Source of the DNA: Mrakia gelida
Taxonomy: Eukaryota; Basidiomycota; Tremellomycetes; Cystofilobasidiales; Mrakiaceae
DNA: 64,000 nucleotides
Assembly: GCA_024345305.1 (NCBI GenBank)
Contig: BRON01000002.1
Location: 2,542,001 to 2,606,000 of the forward strand
Reading direction: 5' to 3'
The position numbers and the translations under genes were made by a program. Every line of letters starts with the position of its first letter. The stretch's first letter is position 1. Of this stretch, positions 1 to 10,200 are shown piece after piece. A model generated the notes under the pieces. That model ran no database searches and had not been told where the DNA came from. It was given only the letters and a program-made list of their open reading frames with translations.

Positions 1-273
1 CTAATCGGTCTATAATACAAGTTTCAAACTAGTGTATAAGGAGCCCACGCTCACGTCCGCCGCCTCGCCTCGCCGACGACACAGCAGCTCTCGCGAGGGA
101 AAGAGGTTTGCGTTTCTGCTCCTGCTTTGCCTTCAGAGACGTTGCTTTCGGCGTCGGAGAGCCAAAGATTTGGAGCTTCTAGATCGCCCACAGTCGATGG
201 GTGCGCTGGAACTCAGCCACGGCCGAGTGAGTCGTGGGAGGAGGGACGGTCGCGTCGAGCTCAGCCCAAGCCA
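1..273. repeat. Left arm of ~320-bp inverted repeat
   Basis: This stretch is closely similar to the reverse complement of 4643-4956. Shared blocks include ctaatcggtcta at the outer edge, gcagctctcgcgagggaa near 87, and gggtgcgctggaactcag near 199, with scattered substitutions and small indels. The match resumes after the inserted element at about 1249-1293 (gatcctcaagtccctctctc), so the arm was continuous before that insertion. It begins at the window edge and may extend further left. No coding potential is evident, and the open frames across it are not supported by homology. Confidence 0.85.
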
Positions 274-1246
274 CAGTGGGGAGTTTGAGCGGTTTGAGAC
301 GCGTGCTGAGCCCATGAAAATCTCGAGTCAACCCTGACTTAATGTTGGGGGGGCTCCCGAGTTTCGGTTTTTAGTAACTCGGCTAATTAGCCTACATTTT
401 GAAGATGAGGGTTCCCTGCGAAATGACAGGGACACCTCGACGTCGCGTCGTCGATCTACAGCAGCTCATTAGAAAACCTGTTACAGCAGGAACAGCAGGT
501 TCGCAAGCTTTCAAACTTTCGTTGAAAATTTTCGAATACATTCGTTCGGTTCGGATTTCATAGAATCGTGCTCGGGAAAAGGTATAGCACTGGCGAAACA
601 GCGACAAAATCTGCTCAAACGACGAGCTCGGACCCCTTCCTTCCCAACCGCATCGATCAACACTCCCAGCATCCAGCTACTCCTCTATCCTGCCCCACCC
701 TCTTCGTAGACCAGCCGAGACCGAGAGCGGTGTCTGCAAAGCGGCAGAGAGGAAAGAAGAGGAGCAAGGAGCGAGCTCAGGTCAGCGTCGACTTCGCTTC
801 GCTGGCAGCTTCATCGCTAGAAAAGATGTAGAAACGGACCCACCAGCATCAAGAAAGCCAAGCCAGTAGAGTATCCTGAGCGCGCGAAAGGGAGATGGGG
901 AGAGGAAAGCGGTAGGAAGAGAATAGGGCGGGAGAGAGGGACGTCGCGAGGGAGAGAGGAGGAGGGAGGTGATGGGTGTTGGGGAGAGCTTCGAGTCCTC
1001 CCGTTTTTTCGTCAAGTGCTCTGAGCTGCGGCTCGGCTGCGCGCTCAAGGTTTGGAAAAACTCGTGTTTCGGGAAACAGAATGAAAACCCAGGTCGAAGA
1101 GACCTGGTCAAAAGTCAGACGCGTGGAAAGACGAGGAAACACCAAGCTTTCGAATCACGGTCAGATTCAGCCTTTTCCTAAACTCGGCTAATTAGCCAAG
1201 GCTGATCAGAAAGCGTTGGATTAATCAACCTCGAACTCCCCACTGT
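274..1246. mobile_element. hAT-like non-autonomous element (MITE)
   Basis: The two ends are inverted copies of one another: CAGTGGGGAGTTTGAG at the left and, read on the opposite strand, CAGTGGGGAGTTCGAG at the right. The element interrupts the repeat arm that is uninterrupted at 4643-4956, which defines the empty site. The flanks carry a short similarity (aagcca at 268-273 and tagcca at 1249-1254) that may be a decayed target duplication. The string aactcggctaattagcc occurs just inside both ends (about 374 and 1182) in direct orientation and contains the palindrome ggctaattagcc. No transposase frame is present. The hAT assignment rests only on the CAG-type terminus and is tentative. Confidence 0.65.
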
Positions 1247-1248
1247 GC

Positions 1249-1741
1249 TAGCCAGCCCCCGCTCTCTGGATCCTCAAGTCCCTCTCTCCTTCCAAGAGCT
1301 CTGACTTCCGACCTCTCATACTCCTGTATCACCACCGCAGCTTCTCGCTGCTCGACTGGAAACAACAGCGGACACTTTTCGCTCGCCGACTCTCCTTTCT
1401 CCAATTCTGTCGGGACGCGTCTCTCGTTCTGTCCTCTGCATCTTCTCGCTGATGTCTCTCCAGAAGATCTGCTGGATGCGCTGAGCACCTCGGGCATATG
1501 AAACCTATACAGCTCACCCGAGCCGCGGAACGACTCGGACGCGACGCGCTTCTCTTCCTCCCCTCCCATCAACACTCGCTTTCCTTTCGTTGTTTTTGAG
1601 TGCTTTGACCGACTGAGCCTCTCCAGCCTACTTCTGTACCAGCCTTCACTGACTCGAAGGAGTGAGGAAGAAATAAAAAGGGGCTTTCCGCCTTCCTCTT
1701 CTTTCGAAGGTGACCCTCTCGTCGCTTCCCTCCCAACGACC
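1249..1741 (+). promoter_or_regulatory. Upstream region of the DUF4139 gene
   Basis: The first ~45 bases are the remaining inner part of the inverted-repeat arm. The rest is pyrimidine-rich leader ending in gaagaaataaaaagg (about 1668) and a C/T-rich stretch immediately before the ATG at 1742. No clear TATA box or named operator was recognised. Confidence 0.4.
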
Positions 1742-4397
1742 ATGTCCTCCTCCGCTTCCTCCTCCCACAAAGTCAAGATCGACTCCTACGACACCAACAC
1801 TGATAAGGTCACCCTCTATGCCGCCGCTCACTCAGCTCAGGTCCAGAGAAGATTCGAGGTCGCTCTCAAGGTGAGTATCTCGACGAAGAAGAGAGTCGAG
1901 CTCACCATCTCTCCCTCGCTCACACCGCTTTCGCCTCTTCCCTCTCGCTTTCTTCAGCCTGGCAAGACCGAGATTGACATCGAGAACCTCCCGAACGGAG
2001 TAGAGGAGGATACGCTTCGAGTCGAAGGATACGGATACGACGGGGTCTCAGCAACCATCGGTGAGTGAGAACATGGGAGTGGTGGCGAAAGGCGGGAGGG
2101 AGGAGGATGTTGAGCTCGAGCCCTGACCTTCTCGCCCTTCCTTTTCTTCTCAGTCGACGTGGTCTGCCTTCCTCTCACCCCCAAGCCTACTGAGGCAGAG
2201 TCTGCTGAAGTCGTTGAGCTTCGAAAGAAGATCGCCTACAAGAACACGGTGCTCCAGTCGTTTGACGCTCAAGGTGAGCTCGCATCGCTTCGTTTGGCCT
2301 CCTCCACGTCGACTTGAGATCTTTCCTGGCTCGCTCGGCGACTCCATCGGCTCTCGTCGCTCGCTCGTCCACCCGTACTGATCTTGCTTTTCGTTCGCAC
2401 TCCAGAAAACATCCTCCGAAACTACTCCAACAACCTCAACCCTTCGAACACCCCCGCCTCCGAGCTCTCGTCCTACCTCTCCCTCTCCTCCTCCAAATCC
2501 CTCGAACTCGCTCAGTCTCGAACCAAGACGGACGAGGAGATCCAAGCTCTCAACTCGGAGCTCAACGTACTTCTCTCTGGAAAGAAGGACGAGCAGGAGG
2601 AGAAGGGCAAGTCGGCCGAGTCGAGGGAGAGGAGGAAAGCAGACGAGCTGCTTGGCAAGAGACGAAGAACCGTTCGAGTCCTCGTGGAGGTCGAAGGAGC
2701 TGGAGTCGAGGATGTCAAGGAGAGCTCGGTCAATCTCGTCTTGATCTACGGTACGTCTACATTCTACTTTGGATGGGAGGTCTTCGAGGAGAGGCGTTGC
2801 TCAAACTGATCGATCTTTCTTCGACGTCTGTCACCTTCAGTCGTTCGAGGAGCCGGTTGGTCTCCCATCTACGACATCAGAGCCAAGACGACCCCTTCAA
2901 CCTCACCTACCAACGAGAAGTCAGGAAGGCCCTACCAGTCAGATCAAAAGGTCCCGCTCTCCGTGAGCTCTCACACCATTCGTTTCGTCGCTCTCGTCGC
3001 GTCGACTCGCGCGAACGAGCTCACTCTTCCTTCTCCCTCGTCCAGATCCACTACCGATCCTCCATCACTAACTCGACAGGAGAGCCTTGGATCCAAACTC
3101 AGATCGTCCTCAGCACGGCAGCTCCCAACGTCGGTTCAGCAATCCCTACCCTTCAGCCTTACCGTCTCGGCTTCCCTATCTACGCTCAGCAGTCGTTCGC
3201 GTACGGAGGAGCAGCACCGATCGCTTCTGCGATGTTCGGGGCAGCTCCAGCTTCCGTTCCTCCTCCTCCTTTTCCACGAGGCGAAAGGCTCATGGCCAAG
3301 AAGAGGACGATGCGAAGCAGGATGGCTCACGTCGGAGGAGACTCGGACGAGGACGAGGAGGAAGACGGGGCGGTTGGCTTTGCGCAGAGGAGTGCTGAGG
3401 TCGATGCAGCGGGAGCTACGATGAGCGCTGTCTTCAAGATCGACGGGACGAGCGATATCGAGTGCGATGGGGGTGCTCACAAGGTTTCGTGAGTTTATAG
3501 ATGGACCTCTTCTTGCGAGTCGGTCGTCTGGGCTCACCTGACCTCTCCTCTCTTACATCGTTCTCTCAGCATCGCTGTCCTCAAACTCGACGCCGAGCTC
3601 TCCCACATCACCGTTCCCTCGGTCGCTGCTACGGCTTTCCTCCAGGTACGTTCAGCCTTTCTGCATCTCTCACCGTCTCTCGAGACTCGACACGACCTGA
3701 CCTTCGTCCCTTTCGTGCAGGCTTCGGTCAAGAACGCGTCTCCCTACCCTCTCCTACCCGGACCCACCACCATCTACCTCGACGGAAGCCTCGTTGGTCG
3801 CGGACGAATGGGAGACGTCAGTCCCGAGGAGACTTTCAAAGTCAGCTTGGGTGTCGACGGAGGTGAGTCGTTCGAATCGGCAGACGCGACGAGCGAGAGC
3901 GAACGAAGCTGATGACTTCTGCTGTTTCTCTTACCTCACAGGTGTCCGAGTCACCTTCCACCCGGAGGAGAAGTTCAAGACCACATCTGGCTCCTTCCTC
4001 AGTACCAAGACGGAGAACGTCTCCTTCGTTCAAAAGGTTCGTTCGCGAACATGCGTCCTCTTCTCCTCGTTTCCTCATCCATCTCGCTGACGGCCTTCCT
4101 TCCTTTCGCTTTGAACAGGTCACCATCGAGAACACCAAACCTCAACCCGTCAAGATCCTCATCCAGTCTCGCTTCCCCATCTCGGAGGATCAGAAGATCG
4201 TCGTCCGCCTCGTCCATCCTTCGTCCTCCCTCCCCGCCCAGGACACCGACGGTCAAGGAGGAGTCACCCGATGGGTCGAAGGGAAGAGAGAGGAGGGTAT
4301 GATTGAGTGGTCTGGGAAGGTTGGAGGGAGGGAGAAGAAGGTTTGGAAGTACGGGTGGGAGGTGGAGGGGAACGGGTGGGTCGCGAGACCCCACTGA
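1742..4397 (+). CDS. DUF4140/DUF4139 mucoidy-inhibitor-A-like protein
   Basis: This multi-exon gene starts MSSSASSSHKVKIDSYDTNT and ends EGNGWVARPH. The first ~110 residues form a DUF4140-type beta domain (VTLYAAAHSAQVQRRFEVAL). A charged, coiled-coil-like middle follows (EIQALNSELNVLLSGKKDEQ). The C-terminal half is the DUF4139 beta-rich domain, with VVRGAGWSPIYDIRA, the IHYRSSITNSTGEPW block and the terminal KVTIENTKPQPVKILI region. An acidic/Ala-Pro insert near EDEEEDG interrupts the C-terminal domain. Introns are short and use ctgac branch sites. Proteins of this family are common in fungi and bacteria, but their biochemical role is unknown; the bacterial name comes from an effect on exopolysaccharide. 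The gene lies between inverted repeat arms and its frame looks intact. Confidence 0.88.
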
Positions 4398-4642
4398 TGA
4401 GCCATGAGTCAGATATGTTTCTTCCTTTGTTCACGAGCTCTGCTGCGACTTTTCTTACGACCTTCAGATTTGATGTACTTTCGAGTCTCTGATCGCTATG
4501 ACGGGACGCGCCTCGACGACTCACGAGATGAAAAAAGGAGAGTCAGCGAGCGAAGAAGGGTCGCTGGGGGCCTCTAGATGAACTGCGAGACGCAAAGGAG
4601 ATGGTGGGGCAGTAAGAGAGGAAGAGGGAATGAGGATTCGGG
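4398..4642. other. 3' flank of the DUF4139 gene, no gene seen
   Basis: This holds the presumed 3'UTR (about 4398-4500) and G/A-rich sequence leading into the right inverted-repeat arm. The antisense frame 4521-4757 is mostly repeat sequence. Confidence 0.5.
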
Positions 4643-4956
4643 GAAGGAGAGAGGGACTTGAGGATCGAGAGAGCGGGAGCTGGCTTGGGCTGAGCTCGAC
4701 GCGACCGTCCCTTCTCCCCTGACTCACTCGACCGTCGCTGAGTTCCAGCGCACCCATGGACCCTGAGCGATCTGCGAGCTCTGATCGCCTAACTCCTTAA
4801 AAATGGAAACACCGTCTGAGAGCGAAGCAGAGAGCAGAAACGCAAACTTCGTTCCCTCGCGAGAGCTGCAGTGTCGTCGGCGAGGCGTCGAGGCGGCGGA
4901 CGCTAGCGTGGGCTTCTTATACGCTAGCTTGAGACTTGTAGCATAGACCGATTAGC
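4643..4956. repeat. Right arm of ~320-bp inverted repeat
   Basis: The reverse complement of this segment matches 1-273 and then 1249-1293, without the inserted element. This arm is therefore the empty-site version. Its outer edge (tagaccgattag, 4945-4956) overlaps the first bases of the tRNA-Ile-like sequence. The left arm's outer edge carries the same 12 bases inverted, so the repeat unit includes the start of a tRNA-like sequence. Confidence 0.85.
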
Positions 4957-5012
4957 TCAGTTGGTTTAGAGCGTGGTGCTGATAACGCCAAGGTCTTGGG
5001 TTCGATAACGGA
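4946..5012 (+). pseudogene. 3'-truncated tRNA-Ile-like sequence (anticodon GAT)
   Basis: GACCGAT can be the 5' acceptor strand. TA and the D arm (GCTC, loop, GAGC) follow, then an anticodon stem TGGTG/CGCCA with loop CTGATAA giving anticodon GAT. A variable loop AGGTC and the first half of a T arm (TTGGG TTCGATA) come next. After that the match stops: the expected T-stem strand CCCAA and the 3' acceptor strand ATCGGTC are absent and replaced by GA-rich sequence. The A box and most of the B box remain, so RNA polymerase III could still bind. Eukaryotic nuclear tRNA-Ile normally has AAT rather than GAT, which also argues for a decayed copy. Confidence 0.7.
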
Positions 5013-5144
5013 GGAGGAGGAAGAGAGAGACGACGACGCGTCGAGGTTGAATCGTTGGCCCGTCCGAGAAACGAGACGTCTCTTTCATTTCACTGCTCTG
5101 GGACTCTGCAGTTCTTCTCTTGACAACGTTCGACTCCCCTACAG

Positions 5145-5321
5145 ATGGTCAACGCGACTGTAGAAATTTCAGATCAGGAAATAGAAAAGGCCGCTCTCGC
5201 TTCGCAGAAGACCGAATCTCGCCATGAGCTCAGCTTCAGCCTTGACCCTCCTTCGTCCTTCGACACCCACTTCCCTCTTTCTCCCCACTTTCTCATCTCT
5301 CCGCCATGTCTCCAATTGTAG
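5145..5321 (+). promoter_or_regulatory. Overlapping upstream ORF in the leader of the DUF1932 gene
   Basis: An ATG at 5145 opens a 58-codon frame that ends at TAG 5319-5321, overlapping the chosen start at 5306 in a different frame. If it lies in the mature leader it would reduce initiation at the main ATG. An intron removing it cannot be excluded. Confidence 0.4.
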
Positions 5322-6719
5322 CTGTTCTCTACCCTGGGACGATGGGGTTCTCTCTTGGAGAGCGTCTCGTAGCTGTAGGAGGCTTCACTGTTTGGTCGTT
5401 CGTCCTCTCCTCTTTTCCTTCCTTCCCTCTTTCCTCCTTCGAGCTCACTCCCCTTTCAACTCCTCTCGATCAAGCTGACCTCCGACCTATCTTTCGCCCT
5501 CTTATGTTCCCACAGAGACCTCTCGAAACGTTCTAAGGCCACTAGGGATCGTGCAGCCCAAGCTGGGATCGAGGATGTCAGCCTCGAGCGGATCGTTCAA
5601 GAATCGTCCCTCATCCTCTCCGTCCTCCCTCCCAGCGAGGCTCTCAACTTGGCCAAGGAGGTACTCTCCCTCGTCAAGCCTGGAAACTCTCCTTTATTCG
5701 TGGATGCCAACGCCGTACGTTCTCAAGCAGCAAGAGGGGCCGGCGTCACATAACGAAGGGTGCAAACGAGCTTTTCGGTCGAGCTCACCTTCCTTCCTCT
5801 CCTCCTCCCTTCCTATTTCCTGCTCAGATCGCCCCTTCCACCCTCACCACCATATCCTCCCTCATCTCCCCTCACCTCCCCTTTCTCTCCGCCTCCATCA
5901 TCGGAGGTCCAGCTTCCTCAACCTACCTCCCAACCCTCTACGCTTCCTCCTCCCCAGCCAACAAACCCCACCTCGACTCGTTCTTCGCCTTGAACGACAA
6001 GGGGTTGAAGGTCAAGATCGTAGAGGGACCCGAGGAGAGTGCGAAGGCTTTGAAGATGGGCTACGCTGGGTTAGGGAAGGGTCTGACAGGACTGGCGATG
6101 GCGATGGTGCTTTGTGAGTGAAAAAACTGTTTGGTTGATGGGACGCGTCGAGTCGAGGAGGGCGAAAAAGGAACAAAAGACGCGCCGTGAGCTGACTTTT
6201 TGTTTTGTCTTTCTTCCCTTCGGCAGCCACCCACGCCTACTCCCCTTCGACCTCAGCAGCCTTGCTCGAAGAGCTCGCTCTCTCGAACCCCAACATGCTC
6301 AAGGTCGTCTCTGGATCCATTCTCGGCGCTCTGCCCAAAGCGTACAGGGTCCGTTTCCGTTCTTCCTCTCTCCCTTTCCTTCTTTCCTCCCTTCCCTTGG
6401 TCTTTTAGCTCGACCTCTGACTCGCTGCCCATCTTCGTCTGCATCTCAGTGGGTCGGTGAAATGGAGGAGATCGCCACCTTCGTCGAATCAGCGAGCGAA
6501 CCGACTCCCGACGCGTCGACGAGCTCGTCTCCTCGCGAGATGGCTGAGATCTATCGAGGGATGGCTGCGACGTTCGAGCGGGTGGCTCGAGACATCGAGA
6601 AGGGAGAGGAGGGTGGGAAGGACGTCGCTACGCTGTCGGAGTGGTCTGCGAAGGGGAAGCAGAGGTTGCTCGAGGTAGCGGACCAGTCGAAGGGAGAAGA
6701 GGAAACAAAGAAAGCGTGA
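5306..6719 (+). CDS. 6-phosphogluconate dehydrogenase-like protein with DUF1932 domain
   Basis: Exon 1 (5306-5397) encodes MSPIVAVLYPGTMGFSLGER, a beta-alpha-beta nucleotide-binding start typical of beta-hydroxyacid dehydrogenases. It joins exon 2 at 5516 to read WSDLSKRSKATRDRAA. The N-terminal half continues as a Rossmann domain (ESSLILSVLPPSEALNLAKE, then a conserved IIGGPA turn). The C-terminal part (KMGYAGLGKGLTGLAMA onward to EETKKA) matches the DUF1932 helical domain found after such NAD(P)-binding domains. It is probably a cytosolic NAD(P)-dependent oxidoreductase whose substrate is unknown. The start was chosen because the glycine-rich motif begins directly after it. Introns show the usual ctgac branch sites. 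Confidence 0.83.
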
Positions 6720-7243
6720 TCTCTCGCCTTTGTTTTGATGGTCATGTTTCGTTCGTTCCCTCTTTTGGTCGTCCTTCCTTCCGCGTGGTACCCCTTGCCT
6801 CAACACATCTCATAGAAGAGGCCTGAACCCTCTCGAAAGGCGAGCTGCTTTGAAAGTTTTCTTTCTCCTCTGCTCTTGTTTTGCTTTTGTTGGGGTCGGA
6901 AATGGGCGGGGGGTCGGATTCGGTCCTTTGTTGAGTTCCCCCCCTTCTGACCTCTCTCTCCTCTCGCCTTGCCAACGTTTCCTTCTCGGCTCTGTAGTTT
7001 TTATCGAATCTGGTCTGTTCGACGGTAATATTACTCGGTTCCAAAAGGAGAGCAGGGCAAATGGCGATGCTAGCCAGCGAAAAGAGGTCACAAGAAGCGA
7101 AAACAAAAGAGCGAACGAAAGGGAGTCACGAGAGGACGAGCAGCCGCACCGAAAGTTCACTCAAAAAGACAGGTCCTTCCTTCGAGCACCCCAACCACAA
7201 CAAGCAAAAACCCAACGTACCCCCAAATCCTCTCTTTCGAACC
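6720..7243. other. Intergenic region before GDH2
   Basis: This holds the DUF1932 gene 3' flank and the GDH2 upstream region. It contains CT-rich and GA-rich tracts but no supported gene; the frames on both strands here lack homology. The bases just before the ATG at 7244 are tttcgaacc. Confidence 0.5.
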
Positions 7244-10200
7244 ATGTCTGTGAGTGCTTCGTTGTTGGGATATCGTCGGATGGGCTGGCGGTAGTAGCTC
7301 GAGATTTGGGCGGCAAGAGGGAGGGCGTGTGGGGAGGGAGACGTTCGAGCTCAACCTTCCTCGAACGAGAAGAAGAAGATTTCGATGGAAAGGAGCTCGG
7401 AAGGTTGAAGAGCAGATAAGGAGGGCATCCTAGAAGTACTACTTCTAGGATGGCGAGCTCTTGATCTGTGTCTACGATCAGGGAAGGTTCAGGAAGGAGG
7501 ACGAGGTCATGGCTCTCCTCCTCCCTGTCCTTGTCCAGTTCCTTCCCTGCATGCTTTGCGTCAGTTATGCCGCTCAGATCAACTCTTGCACCTTGGCTCT
7601 CCCATTCTCGCCTTCCCTTACCTCCTCTCTACCTCTCGCTGTCCTCTCGCTCTTCAAACCTTCCTGCGAGCGTCAAACGAAGCTGACCAGTCTCGTTCGT
7701 CCATCTCCTCCTCCCTCCCCCAGTCATCCCCTCCTCCACCTCGACTTCAAGTCCCCCTCCTCTCTGGAAACCAATCTCTCAGTCCCAGTCGAACCAACTC
7801 GGAATCCTCCATCCATCGTCTTCGAAAGGATACGATCTCGGGCTACAAGGAGGCCGTCTTCGTAGGAAAGGGAGAACAGGAACTTCAAGTCGAGAAGCTC
7901 GTTTCAGCCCAAGGATTCATCCCTCTCGATCTCGTCAAGGGAGAGGTAACCTGGTTCTACCAGCATCTCGGAAGTGAGTCTCTAAGTTTCTCTTTTGATC
8001 TCCTCTCGTCGGATCGAGCCGAAGGGATCGGAAGGACAGCCCTCGTCGCCATCGAGCGAGGTGATGTGTGAAGTTGGGCTGATCGTCCCCTCCCTCCCTC
8101 CTCCTGTTTCGTTTGGTTTCGTTTGCCCACCCCCCTCAGTCGACGACACCTACTTCGCAAGCGAGACTCCCGTTCTGATCGCTGAACACATCATGGCTCT
8201 GTGAGTTTCACCCCTCCTCCTCACTTTCCATCGAGGCCTCAGCTCTATCTCTCCCAGCGGCCAACTCGGGCGGCGACTTGACATTTGATTCTGACTTTTG
8301 ACTCTTTCTTGCTCTTCATCCTCGAACAGCTACGGAGCCAAGATCCTCGCCTTCACTCGACACTCGTCTGAGAAGCTCGTTATCGACCTCGAGAAGATCC
8401 AGGAGGAGGAGGAGGGCAAGAAGGAAGGTTCGTCGAGCTCAACCTTTCGCGCTGGGAGTCCCCACTGCGACGAGCTGATCAGTTGATATCTTTGATAACC
8501 CCAGGAGCCGTCTTTATCTACACCTCGGAAGCTGGTGCTACGAGCCTCGAGGGTCCTGGAGCTACCGTTGAGAAGAGGTTCGCCGTTTTGACTCGGCGTC
8601 GATGAAGGGAAGCGAAGCTGACCTTGCTTTTGTTTTTCGCTGTCGTCGTCGTCGTCGCCGTACAGGATCGACAACCTCTACCTCGACTCGTCAACTCCTA
8701 CGAAATGCTACCGTCTCGAGACCTACCGATCTTCTGGATCCATCTCGGCTCAGAGCACTCAGAGGTGAGCTGATCGTCCTCGCTTGTTTTGAGAACGGAG
8801 AGCTCGAGCTCACCACGACGCGTCTTTCTTCTTCCCTCCACCAGTGTCCGATGCTACTTCGTCAACCGATCCAACCTCCCAGACTACACTCCCCGAACCG
8901 ACGGAACTCGAGCTTCCATCGACGAGGTCTCCGATCCCGTCTTCCTCGAGAAGGCTTCCGAGAACACGAAGGAGATCTACCAGGGTATCCTTCACGAGGT
9001 CGAGAGGAGGCAAGCTCCTGTACGTTCATCATCACATCTCCCTCTTCACTAGCTTGACCTTCAACTGACAAACTCTTCCTCGTCTCGTTGGTTCGTCTCC
9101 TCAGGTGATCGAGGTCTACGAAGTCGAAGGATCTCGAGAAATGCGTATCGTCGTGGGCTTCAAGCAAGGATCGACTCACCACTACTTCAGCTCCCTTTCC
9201 GATCTCTACCACTTCTACGGTCTCTTGTGAGTCTTTCTCTCTGCTGGCGCTTGTCTTGGGCTCGACTGAGCCAACGCTGACACCTCTCCCGTTCCTTCGT
9301 TCGCTCCCTTCACCAGCTCGACTCGAAAATACGTCGAGCAGTTTAGTAACGGGATCACTATCATCTGTGCGTAAGATCTTGACGAAGGTTGCCCCCGCTC
9401 GTCGCGTCGATCTCCTCCCCGTCCTGGACTCGTTCCCTTCCCTCGCTCAGCCATCTGCCTTGGAGCTGACTTGGCTCTCGACTCTTTGTTTTTTCTTCGC
9501 TCAGCCATCTACCTTCGAGGTGTCCCCAACTCGGACGCTCCTCCCATCGAGAAATCGATCCAGCAGATCATCAAGGAGGCTTCGCTTCTCTACTGCCTGC
9601 CCGACAACCCTTTCTTCGGAGCTCAAGACAAGACTGGAGGAGGACACGCTGTCCAGGAGGCGTGCTACGCGTACTGCGCTTGGATCTTCTCCCAGCACTT
9701 CTCGAACCGCCTCGGATCTTCGTACATCCAGCTGAAGAACGTCCTCGACGAGACGAACCCGATTCACGCTGAAGTGTGAGTCTTCGACGCGTTCCAAGTC
9801 ACTCGATGTGATAATTGCGCTGACCTCTCCCTTATCGCTTCGAATCAGTCTCAACAACATCAAGTCGAGGTTCAGGGAGGAGACGTTCACGCGAGAGTTG
9901 ATCCAGGACGTGATCCTCGCCCACCCCGAGCTCATGCGACAGCTGTACATCAACGTGAGTCTTTTCTCCTCTCGCCTTCTTTCGCTCGTCTCGTACCACC
10001 ACTGACTTTATTTCTCCCTCTCCCAGTTCGCGATGGTTCATTGTGAGCTCGTCGTCTCAACGTTGTCGAACGATCCGCCCTCGCTGACCTTCTGCTTTCG
10101 CGTCATTGCCCTCCCCCAGACCCTGCGAGCGACGAGACCATGTCTCTCATGCCCACCCTCAGTTACCAGCGACTCAAGACCGAGCAGCCTCTCACCACCG

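Noticed and set aside
1225..1776. 183-residue minus-strand frame
   Set aside because: It is Glu/Arg-rich antisense of a pyrimidine-rich promoter and overlaps the DUF4139 start.
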